Assembly: GCA_032119595.1 (NCBI GenBank) | Contig: JAUMBQ010000006.1 | Span: forward strand, 1,488,001 to 1,552,000 | Source of the DNA: JAGIBJ01 sp032119595 | Lineage (GTDB): Bacteria; Actinomycetota; Thermoleophilia; Solirubrobacterales; Solirubrobacteraceae | Reading direction: 5' to 3' | DNA length: 64,000 nucleotides | Shown here: piece by piece, positions 43,740-51,316 of the stretch | Layout of the letters: every line of letters starts with the position of its first letter | How positions within the stretch are numbered: the first letter of the stretch is position 1 | Notes under the pieces: model-generated | Told to the model about the DNA's origin: nothing | What the model saw: only the letters and a program-made list of their open reading frames with translations | Databases searched by the model: none | Position numbers and translations under genes: made by a program

Positions 43740-45374
43740 TTAAGTGACTGGCCGGATCGTCGGCCAGTCACCCACGGCCTCCAGGAGCGTGCGGTCGTGG
43801 GTCACGAGGACCACGGCCGCTTGCGTCGTTTCGAGGGCCTGCGTGAGGTCGTCGACGAGCAGGACCGACAGATGGTTCGTCGGCTCGTCGAGCAGAAGGA
43901 TCGACGGCTGCGCCAGCAGCACCTGAGCGAGGGCGACGCGACGACGTTGGCCGACCGACAGCAGGCCGATCGGCCGCCGCAGATCGTGGTCGGCGAGCAG
44001 GCCGGTCGCGCGGATGGCATCGAGCAGCTCGTCGCCGTCGTTCGGGACGCCGGGCGCGCGGACGAGTGCCGAGAGCACGGTCTGGCCCTGATCGAGTTCG
44101 TCCTCCTGCGTGAGCAGACCGACGCGCGCCTCCTCGTGCAGCACGACGGAACCCTGCGTAGGCGTGAGGCGCCCGGCCAAGAGCGCCAGGAGCGTCGACT
44201 TGCCGGACCCGTTCGGACCACGCAAGAGCAGTCGAGCGCCCGCGGTCAGCACGATCTCCTGGCCCGGAGCAAGCGCCAGCCGGCCTTCGTAGGCGAGGTC
44301 TTTGGCGGAGAGCAGCGGCTCGTCGTCGGCGGCCGTGAGGGTCGGCAGGGAGAACTGCAGCGGCTCGGGCGGGGCCGGCGTGCGCGTTCGGCGGGCCTGG
44401 TCGAGGCGAGTCTGGAACTCGCGGACGGGGTTCACGATCCGCGTCTCGCGGCCGTGTTTGCTGGATCCCTTGCTTGGCGCCGTAGCCCGCGACGCCTTCT
44501 CGATCGCGCCCTCCAGGCGCTCGGTCAGCGCCTCGATGCGCGCGACGTCGGCCTTGTGACGTTTGCGCCAGCGCTCCATCTTCGCGGCGCGCGCTTCGCG
44601 GTATTCGGCGTAGCTGCCGGTGAACAGTCGCCCGCCGCCCTCCACGTTCGGGTCGAGGTCATAGAGGGCCGTGGCGACGGCGTCGAGCAACCAGCGATCG
44701 TGGGTCACGAGCACCGTGATGCCGCGGTGCTCGAGGAGGCGCTCGGTCAGGCGGTCGAGCGCGGCGTCGTCGAGGTGGTTGCTCGGCTCGTCGAGCAGCA
44801 CCGTGCCGGCGGGGTCAAAGAGTGCGCTGGCCAGGCGCAGCCGGTAGCGCTGGCCTGAGGAAAGCGACGCGAGCGGCGTCGCGGGGTCGAACGTCGCCCC
44901 GAACGTGGCCGCGAGTTCGTCGAAGCGCCGTTCGGCGTCCCAGGCATCGAGCTGCTCGGCGGCCGCAAGGGCCTCGGCGTAAGCGGTGGTTTGGCCGGCC
45001 GGCTTGGAAGCGAGGTCGGTGGTGGCACCCTCGAAGGCATCGATTGCCGCTTGGGATCGTGCGAGCGCCTCGTCCCGCAAGGTCTGCACGGTGTCGTCGC
45101 CCGCGGTGGTGAGCTCCTGCTCGACCAGCGTGCGGGCCGTGGTGCAGGTCACGGTGCCGCCGTCGGGGTCCAGCGTCCCGGCGAGCAGGCGCAGCAGGGT
45201 GCTCTTTCCCGCGCCGTTGTCGCCGATGACCGCCAGCCGCTGGCCGGCCCGCACCGTGAGCGAGATGCCGTCGAGCACCGGTCGCTCACCAAACGACTTG
45301 CGCAGGTCGCGAGCCGCGAGATGCGCCGTGCGGAGCTGGGCGCGGGTGAGCGTGTCGCCACGCGAGCCGTCCAT
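43740..45374 (-). CDS. ABC-F family ATPase
   Basis: This 544-residue protein has two ABC domains and no membrane segment. Walker A sites are VIGDNGAGKSTLLRLLAG and LRGPNGSGKSTLLALLAG. The signatures are LSSGQRYRLRLASAL and LSVGQRRRVALAQVL, with Walker B LLDEPSNHLD and LLDEPTNHLS. A charged linker between the domains (about residues 250-330) matches the P-site tRNA interaction motif region. ABC-F proteins act on ribosomes as translation factors or antibiotic-resistance factors; which applies here is unclear. ATG 45374 has GAGG upstream; a GTG sits directly before it. Confidence 0.9.
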   Translation of the reverse strand: MDGSRGDTLTRAQLRTAHLAARDLRKSFGERPVLDGISLTVRAGQRLAVIGDNGAGKSTLLRLLAGTLDPDGGTVTCTTARTLVEQELTTAGDDTVQTLRDEALARSQAAIDAFEGATTDLASKPAGQTTAYAEALAAAEQLDAWDAERRFDELAATFGATFDPATPLASLSSGQRYRLRLASALFDPAGTVLLDEPSNHLDDAALDRLTERLLEHRGITVLVTHDRWLLDAVATALYDLDPNVEGGGRLFTGSYAEYREARAAKMERWRKRHKADVARIEALTERLEGAIEKASRATAPSKGSSKHGRETRIVNPVREFQTRLDQARRTRTPAPPEPLQFSLPTLTAADDEPLLSAKDLAYEGRLALAPGQEIVLTAGARLLLRGPNGSGKSTLLALLAGRLTPTQGSVVLHEEARVGLLTQEDELDQGQTVLSALVRAPGVPNDGDELLDAIRATGLLADHDLRRPIGLLSVGQRRRVALAQVLLAQPSILLLDEPTNHLSVLLVDDLTQALETTQAAVVLVTHDRTLLEAVGDWPTIRPVT

Positions 45375-45483
45375 CACCTCACCCTACGCGGCGCGGTCAT
45401 CGACCTCGTTCGCGACGCGGGCCGGCTGCGCCTCTTCGCCCAGCACGAGCGGCTCGGTGCGTTCACCGCCGAACCCCCTCCGT

Positions 45484-46245
45484 TCAGTCCATGAAGAACC
45501 ACGGCTCGGCAGCCAGCGCGGCGCGCAGCGCGGCGGCGCCGTCGCCGATGACGGGCTCGCCGTGGGTCGTGAGCACGTGGTCGATCGAGCGTTCGAGGAG
45601 TGGGGCGAACGTGGGGATCATGTGCTCGCGGTAGAACGCCAGGCGCTCGTCGCTTCGGTGGACCCGGGATTCCCAGAGTGCGAGGTCACCCTCGGGATTG
45701 CGCACGACCATGTCGCCGAAGACGACGGCCCGGTGCGACGGAAGCCAGAGCGGGCGCTCGGAGCGCTTGGGCGAACCGAAGGCAAACGGCACCGCTCCGC
45801 CTGGCCCGGCTACCCCCGGTTCCCACACCTGCAGGAGTGAGGGGTGGTCGAGTCGCGAAGCGGCCGTCGTGGGGCCGTGCAGCGACGCACCGTACTTGGA
45901 GCAAAGCCCCTCAGCGCTACGCACGTGGTAGCCAACCGTGATCAGCACGTGCACCGTGCGGCCCTCCGACAGCCGCTCGATCAGCGCCTCGGCTTCGATC
46001 GCGCCGCCGCCGGCCCAGTCGGCCGACGCGCGGGTTCGGGCCGCCGCCTGCACCTCGTCGGAGGTGCCCGTCTCGTCGCCGAGCTCCTGCGCGTCTGCCC
46101 CGATGAGCGGGTCGATCAGGAGAAGCTGGTCGCCTGCCGCGACGGCGTAGCTGCCGACCTCAGCCCCGAAGTCGCCGGGGTGCCAATCAGGGTGCCGCTG
46201 CGTCCAGCGCCACAGGCCGGGGACGAGTTCGATGGCCTCGCGCAT
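45484..46245 (-). CDS. MBL-fold-like protein lacking the zinc motif
   Basis: This 253-residue protein has the overall MBL layout: GSYAVAAGDQLLLIDPLIGA at the start, SHRAVVFGDMVV with an Asp, and IDHVLTTHGEPVIGDG near the end. At the place of HxHxDH it has LITVGYHVRSAEGL, which keeps only one His. It may be a non-metal or pseudo-enzyme member, a type seen annotated as MBL-like in actinobacteria. It is upstream of the ABC-F gene on the same strand and 31 bp downstream of a small membrane-protein gene. Confidence 0.75.
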   Translation of the reverse strand: MREAIELVPGLWRWTQRHPDWHPGDFGAEVGSYAVAAGDQLLLIDPLIGADAQELGDETGTSDEVQAAARTRASADWAGGGAIEAEALIERLSEGRTVHVLITVGYHVRSAEGLCSKYGASLHGPTTAASRLDHPSLLQVWEPGVAGPGGAVPFAFGSPKRSERPLWLPSHRAVVFGDMVVRNPEGDLALWESRVHRSDERLAFYREHMIPTFAPLLERSIDHVLTTHGEPVIGDGAAALRAALAAEPWFFMD

Positions 46246-46276
46246 ACCTGCATTCTGCCCGGTCGCCCGGGCGGAC

Positions 46277-46735
46277 TCATCCGATACTGAATCGGGTGCG
46301 GATCAGGAAGAAGAACCCGATCGGCGAACTCGCCGTGAGGCCGAGCCGGACCCAGTCCTGCCACGTGTGGAGCTGGTAGGCGACGACGATCGAGCCGAGG
46401 ACGGAGGTGGCGCCGAGCAGGCCGATGAGGGCGGAGACGCGGCGCTTCTCGCGGATCATCCGCTCCGTCGGCGTCAGCTTGGAGCTGGGCCGCGACCGCA
46501 GGAACGCGATGAAGAGGGCAGCCGCGGTGCCATAGATGACGGTCTTGACCAAGGTCCCGTCGACCTGAAACTCGACCAGGTAGAGCGCGAAGCCGATGCC
46601 GAGCACGAGGAGGAAGAACCCCAAGCCGATCAGCACGGCGACCCGCTCGAAACGCGGCACCTCCGGTTCGGATTGCGCGACGACCGAGGTCTCGATGGTC
46701 AACGGTGCCTGGCCCACGAACGGAGCGTAGCCCAC
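46277..46735 (-). CDS. Small hypothetical membrane protein
   Basis: This 152-residue protein has about four helices (VAVLIGLGFFLLVLGIGFAL, LVKTVIYGTAAALFIAFLRS, VSALIGLLGATSVLGSIVVA and WVRLGLTASSPIGFFFLIRT). No family was recognised. The GTG at 46735 follows GAAGGG very closely; a GTG six codons later is also possible. ATTGGCAACCAAT, a small inverted repeat at 46745-46757, lies just upstream. It may be co-transcribed with the MBL-like gene 31 bp downstream. Confidence 0.65.
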   Translation of the reverse strand: MGYAPFVGQAPLTIETSVVAQSEPEVPRFERVAVLIGLGFFLLVLGIGFALYLVEFQVDGTLVKTVIYGTAAALFIAFLRSRPSSKLTPTERMIREKRRVSALIGLLGATSVLGSIVVAYQLHTWQDWVRLGLTASSPIGFFFLIRTRFSIG

Positions 46736-46807
46736 CCTTCAGCAATTGGCAACCAATCCTTTCCAATGCGCGCTGACGGGCGCGCGCCCGCGCCCGCGCT
46801 GGCGCGC

Positions 46808-48421
46808 TCAGAGGTCGGCGCTGGCGGGCAGCGTGAGGAAGTCTTCGAAGTCCTCGGCGAGCGCGACCTGTTCGAACAGGTGCCTCGCGCGCGCTACGCG
46901 CGCGCGGGAGCCTCCATCAGGCGCAGCTTCGAGCAACGCGGACTCTTCGGCGTCGAGCATCCTGCGCACCATCGGCTCGCTGACCAGGTCGCCCTCCTCG
47001 GTGATGGTGCCGTTCCGGATCCACTGCCAGAGCTGGGAGCGAGAGATTTCGGCCGTGGCGGCGTCCTCCATGAGTCCGAAGATCGCGACGGCACCGCGAC
47101 CGCCGATCCACGCTTCCAGATACCGCAGCCCGATGGCGACGTTGTGGCGGACGCCCTCGGTCGTGACGGAGCCGGGCGTCGCGGACACATTCAGGAGGTC
47201 GGCCTCGGTGACTTCGACGTCGTCGCGCTGACGCCAAAGCTGGTTGGGCGCGTCGCCCAGCACGGCATCAAACGCTGCCTTGGCCGTCGACACGAGATCA
47301 GGATGGGCCACCCAGGAGCCGTCGTAGCCGGCGGCGGCTTCGCGCTCCTTGTCTTCCTTGACCTTCCCGAGCGCCACCGCGTTGCGCGCCTCATCGCGGC
47401 GGTCGGGGATGAACGCTGCCATGCCGCCGATCGCAAACGCCCCACGCTTGTGGCACGTCTTCACGAGCAGCTCGGTGTAGGCGCGCATGAACGGGACGGT
47501 CATCGTCACGTCGGCGCGGTCGGGGAGCACGAACTGCTCCCCAGCGTCGCGGAAGGTCTTGATGAGGCTGAAGAGATAGTCCCAGCGGCCGGCGTTCAGA
47601 CCCGCGATGTGGTGGCGCAGCGCGTAGAGAATCTCGTCCATCTCGAAGGCAGCGGTGATCGTTTCGACCAGGACGGTCGCCTTGATCGTGCCGTGCGGGA
47701 TCCCGATTGCGCCCTCGGCAGCGGTGAAGATGTCGTCCCACAGTGCGGCCTCGTGGCGACTCTGGATCTTGGGAAGGTAGAAGAACGGGCCGCGTCCCGC
47801 GTCGGCCAGGTCCTTCCCGTTGCGCGCGAGGAACAGGGCGACGTCGACGATTCCAGCCACGGCCGGTCGGCCGTCGACCAGGATCCGCTGCTCGTCGAAA
47901 TGCCAGCCGCGCGGACGGGGCAGGATCACCGTCGATGGCGTGCCGTCGGGCCGCAAGGCGTCGGCCGACAGCGCGTAGTTCTTGCCTTCCGGTGACGTGA
48001 ACGCGATCGTCCCGCGGACGGCGTCGGCGAGGTTGACCTGCCCGCCGATCACGTTCTCCCAGTGCGGGGTGTTCGCGTCTTCGAGGTCGGCGAGCCACAC
48101 CTTGGCCCCGGCGTTCAGCGCGTTGATCGCCATCTTGCGCTCGGTCGGTCCGGTGATCTCGACGCGGCGATCCAGCAGTGCTTCAGGCACCGGATCGACG
48201 GTCCAGTCGCCGGCACGAATCTCCGCCGTCTCAGGGTCGAACGCAATGGTGCCCGCCGCCGACACCGCGTCCCTGCGGCCAACTCGTGCCGCGAGCAGCT
48301 CGTCGCGGCGATCGTGGAACTGGCCGTCCAGGAGCGTGATCAACTCGAGCGCCTGCGGCGTGAGGATCTCGTCGCCCCGATCGACGGCGGGGCCGATGAC
48401 GTGGATGGTGGCGGTAGGCAT
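46808..48421 (-). CDS. aceB: Malate synthase A
   Basis: This 537-residue enzyme condenses glyoxylate with acetyl-CoA to malate. It shows the MSA motifs LADLEDANTPHWENVIGGQV, RPRGWHFDEQRI, FYLPKIQSRHEAALWDDIFT, GTIKATVLVETITAAFEMDE, HIAGLNAGRWDYLFSLIKTF and CHKRGAFAIGGMAAFIPDRR. ATG 48421 gives the usual family length. It is last in the allB-alc-aceB operon, 20 bp after the allantoicase gene. It would consume the glyoxylate released from ureidoglycolate. No isocitrate lyase gene is adjacent, which supports a ureide role over the classical glyoxylate shunt. Confidence 0.96.
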   Translation of the reverse strand: MPTATIHVIGPAVDRGDEILTPQALELITLLDGQFHDRRDELLAARVGRRDAVSAAGTIAFDPETAEIRAGDWTVDPVPEALLDRRVEITGPTERKMAINALNAGAKVWLADLEDANTPHWENVIGGQVNLADAVRGTIAFTSPEGKNYALSADALRPDGTPSTVILPRPRGWHFDEQRILVDGRPAVAGIVDVALFLARNGKDLADAGRGPFFYLPKIQSRHEAALWDDIFTAAEGAIGIPHGTIKATVLVETITAAFEMDEILYALRHHIAGLNAGRWDYLFSLIKTFRDAGEQFVLPDRADVTMTVPFMRAYTELLVKTCHKRGAFAIGGMAAFIPDRRDEARNAVALGKVKEDKEREAAAGYDGSWVAHPDLVSTAKAAFDAVLGDAPNQLWRQRDDVEVTEADLLNVSATPGSVTTEGVRHNVAIGLRYLEAWIGGRGAVAIFGLMEDAATAEISRSQLWQWIRNGTITEEGDLVSEPMVRRMLDAEESALLEAAPDGGSRARVARARHLFEQVALAEDFEDFLTLPASADL

Positions 48422-48441
48422 GAGGAGACTTCCGGGGGCCG

Positions 48442-49650
48442 TCAGCGCGCGGGCGCTGGCTCGGGATCGGGGTGGAGCCCGCCCGGGCCCAGGAGGAGCG
48501 TACGGAGCGAGGCGGGGATCGACGCGTCGTCGCCGGACCAGGGCCGGCCGACGAGCAGCGCGTTGGCCTGCGCCGGCGTGCAGACGCAGGCCTCGAACGC
48601 GACCTCGCGCGCGAACGGAGCGGGCAGCGAGCCGAACCAGCGTCGGCCAAGCGCGGCACGGCCTTCGCTCGTGGGGTAGCCGTAGGCGCGCAGCCGCGCC
48701 ATCCCGCCGTCGGGGAACACCTCGAGCCGCAACTCGTTCGCGGCGAACTCGTCGGTCACCAAGAACCGGTGCCGGACGCCCGGCAGCACGTCGGTCTTTC
48801 GCAGGATCGTCCGCCACTCGGGAGGCTCCCCGTCGGCTCGGCGCGTGTCACGCCCGAGGACGCGGCACGCGCCGGGAGCGTTGCCCACGAAGTGCGTCAG
48901 GTCGAGTTCGAGCAGTCGCACCACACCGACCGTCGCCATCGAGAGTTCGACCCAGTCGTGGCCGCCATCGCGCCGGCGCGCCGTTTCCCAGCCCTCGCCC
49001 ATGGTCCGCGCCGGGCCTGGGTCGATCAAGCGGGTCGGCGAGCCGAAGAACCCATTCGACGAGGCGGTCACGAGCCCACCGTTTTCGAGGCTGGCGAGAT
49101 CGAACGGGCCGCAGTCGAGGACCCGAGGGTCGGGCAGCGGCTCGCCGTGGATGCGGAGGCGAGCGACGCCCCCGTCGGGGTAGATGCGCAGGCGCACGTG
49201 CGTGACGAGCTGGCCGTGATCATCACCTGCGTTCGTGACCCGGAAGCGGTTGTGGGCGTCGCCGACGAGGGGGCTGCGAGGCACGAGCGGTCGCCATTCG
49301 GCCGCGAGGAGCGCCTCGACATCCGGGTACCCGGGGAGCGCGCAGGCCTCGACGGAACCCTCCGGTGGGAAGTTCCCGATGAAGTGCGAGGTGTCGATGT
49401 CGACGCCGCGCACGAGCCCCGGGACGCCGAGCCGCACGATCGCTTCGTCGTGGCCCGGCTTGCGTCGACGCCGCGTTTCCCAGCCGTCGTACACCTGCCC
49501 GCGCGCCCCGAACGTCGCCGGGCTGAAGCGTGGCTCGGCCGCCGTGATGAGGTTGTCGCGCGACGCAAAGAGTTCATCGTTGGCCCACGGCACCGAGCCG
49601 CCGAGTGGCCGGGCGGCGAGGTCGGGGAGGATGTCGAACGGGTCGCTCAT
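48442..49650 (-). CDS. alc: Allantoicase with a C-terminal extension
   Basis: This 402-residue enzyme hydrolyses allantoate to ureidoglycolate and urea. The two repeats of the family are clear: GQVYDGWETRRRRKPGHDEA with GVDIDTSHFIGNFPP, and MGEGWETARRRDGGHDWVEL with ELDLTHFVGNAPGA. Each is followed by a VRLRIYPDGGVARLRIHG or LRLEVFPDGGMARLRAYG strand block. Typical allantoicases have about 330-350 residues. The extra 60-70 residues include RRWFGSLPAPFAREVAFEAC and NALLVGRPW, resembling the N-terminal motif of OHCU decarboxylases. Its ATG overlaps the allantoinase stop by 4 bp. Confidence 0.95.
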   Translation of the reverse strand: MSDPFDILPDLAARPLGGSVPWANDELFASRDNLITAAEPRFSPATFGARGQVYDGWETRRRRKPGHDEAIVRLGVPGLVRGVDIDTSHFIGNFPPEGSVEACALPGYPDVEALLAAEWRPLVPRSPLVGDAHNRFRVTNAGDDHGQLVTHVRLRIYPDGGVARLRIHGEPLPDPRVLDCGPFDLASLENGGLVTASSNGFFGSPTRLIDPGPARTMGEGWETARRRDGGHDWVELSMATVGVVRLLELDLTHFVGNAPGACRVLGRDTRRADGEPPEWRTILRKTDVLPGVRHRFLVTDEFAANELRLEVFPDGGMARLRAYGYPTSEGRAALGRRWFGSLPAPFAREVAFEACVCTPAQANALLVGRPWSGDDASIPASLRTLLLGPGGLHPDPEPAPAR

Positions 49651-51071
49651 GGGCACGAGGTCGTCGGGGTTGAGGCTGCAGGACCGGTTGGCTGATGGGT
49701 TGCGGGGTCTCGCATCAGCCAGGTGCCGTGGGGCGCGGCCGGATCCACGAGGGCGCCGCGCAGCCAGGTGCGCCGCACGACGCCGTGGAGCTCCCGGCCT
49801 TCGTAGGGCGTTTGATGGTGGCGGTGGAGCAGCGCGGCGCCGTCGACGGTGAAGGTCGCGTCTGGGGCGAGGGCCACGAGGTCGGCGTCGCAGCCGACGG
49901 CAATGGTTCCTTTGCCCGGGAGCCCCGCGAGCGCCGCCGGCCCGCTGCTCATCCAATCGACGACCTGGCCGAGCGGCACCCCGCGGCCGCGCGCGGCCGT
50001 CCACGTGACGGGGAGCGACACCTGAATCGACGAGATCCCACCCCAGTCCGTCGCAAGGTTGCCCGTCGCCTTGAGGGCCCACGGCGCCGGTGAGTGATCC
50101 GACGCAACCATCGACAGCGTGCCGTCCGTCAGTCCGGCCCAGAGTGCGTCCTGATGATGGCGCCCACGAATCGGCGGCAGGCACTTGAAGCGCGGGTCGG
50201 CATCGGGAATCTCCTCGGCGGCGAGCGCGAGATAGTGCGGGCAGGTCTCGCCGCTGATGGCGATCCCGGCAGCCTGGGCGACGCGCAGCGCCTCGACGGC
50301 CTCGGCCGCAGACACGTGGACCACGTGCACGCGCGCGCCCGTCTCAGCACTGAGTGCAGCGAGCCGCTCGATCGCGCGGACCTCGCACGCTGGTGGGCGC
50401 GATCGGACGAGATCCAGGTAGCGCGTGGCCGAGGGCGGGGGTGCGGCGGCGGCTTCGGCAGCATCCTCGGCGTGCACGAGCAGCGGCACCCCGGCGGCCG
50501 CGCAGGCTTGCATGGCAGTTCGAAGTCCCTGATCGGTCTCCAAGGCGTGGAACCAATCGATGCCCGGATCGATCATGAAGGCCTTCAGCCCGTGCACGCC
50601 GGCGCCAAGGAGCGCCGGCAGCTCGCCCAGCTGGTCGGGCACGGCCCCGCCCCACATGCCCACGTCCACCGCAGGGACGGCGCAGGCGTCGCGTTTGTCG
50701 CGCACGGCAGCGGGCGTCACGGTCGCCGGAATGCAGTTGAGCGGCATGTCGACGACGGTCGTGATTCCGCCGGCCGCCGCGGCCGCGGTCAGCGAGGGGA
50801 GTCCCTCCCAGTCGGTGTGGCCGGGGTCGTTGCCATGGACGTGCGTGTCGACCAGGCCTGGGATGAGGACCTCGTCGGGCGCGAGGGTCACGACCGCCAG
50901 CGCCTCGGGCTGTGCCGCCCGCGGGGCTGGCGCGCGCCCGTCCGGCAGGGCGTGGATCTCGCTGATGCGCCCGCCACGGACGGCGATCATCGCGGCACGC
51001 TCGCCGTCCGGCAGCACGACGCGCTGCGCGACGATCAGGAGGTCTGCGGGCGTGGGTGGGTGGACGGGCAA
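49647..51071 (-). CDS. allB: Allantoinase
   Basis: This 474-residue cyclic amidohydrolase opens allantoin to allantoate. Motifs are LIPGLVDTHVHGNDPGHTDW (HxH), GVHGLKAFMIDPG with the carboxylated metal-bridging Lys, PLLVHAEDAAE, VHVVHVSAAE and MVASDHSPAPWALK with the metal Asp. GETCPHYLAL is characteristic of allantoinase/dihydropyrimidinase proteins, and the following genes favour allantoinase. The start is TTG 51071, the best choice because the conserved N-terminal strand begins a few residues later, but no good RBS precedes it. First gene of the operon; a candidate LacI site lies 83 bp upstream. Confidence 0.93.
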   Translation of the reverse strand: MPVHPPTPADLLIVAQRVVLPDGERAAMIAVRGGRISEIHALPDGRAPAPRAAQPEALAVVTLAPDEVLIPGLVDTHVHGNDPGHTDWEGLPSLTAAAAAGGITTVVDMPLNCIPATVTPAAVRDKRDACAVPAVDVGMWGGAVPDQLGELPALLGAGVHGLKAFMIDPGIDWFHALETDQGLRTAMQACAAAGVPLLVHAEDAAEAAAAPPPSATRYLDLVRSRPPACEVRAIERLAALSAETGARVHVVHVSAAEAVEALRVAQAAGIAISGETCPHYLALAAEEIPDADPRFKCLPPIRGRHHQDALWAGLTDGTLSMVASDHSPAPWALKATGNLATDWGGISSIQVSLPVTWTAARGRGVPLGQVVDWMSSGPAALAGLPGKGTIAVGCDADLVALAPDATFTVDGAALLHRHHQTPYEGRELHGVVRRTWLRGALVDPAAPHGTWLMRDPATHQPTGPAASTPTTSCP

Positions 51072-51153
51072 AGAGCAGGGCCGGCGAAGGACAGGAGTCG
51101 CCGCGCAAATGCGGATGGGTGAACTCAGGGCCTAGTGTCGCCGTCGCTACGAC

Positions 51154-51165
51154 GCAATCGTTTGT
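51154..51165. promoter_or_regulatory. Candidate LacI-family operator, allantoin operon
   Basis: GCAATCGTTTGT matches 10 of 12 positions of GCAATCGATTGC. It lies 83 bp upstream of the allantoinase start and about 150 bp from the divergent GGDEF gene, in a 245-bp gap. Confidence 0.4.
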
Positions 51166-51316
51166 CCCGCTGTCGCATCTCGCGGGGGACGGGCTGTGAC
51201 GCCGGGCCAACGCCGGCTCGAAACAGGACGCGCCGTGTCGGAATCCGGGGTACGTCGGCGAACGTTCGTGTGATTCTCGTCGGTTGTCCTCGCACCGCGG
51301 CGTCAAAACACCGATC

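Noticed and set aside
45045..45056. Further match to the LacI-type site (GCATCGATTGCC region) inside the ABC-F gene
   Set aside because: It lies within coding sequence and lacks the A/T spacing of the palindrome. It shows that isolated matches occur by chance and tempers confidence in the operator set.
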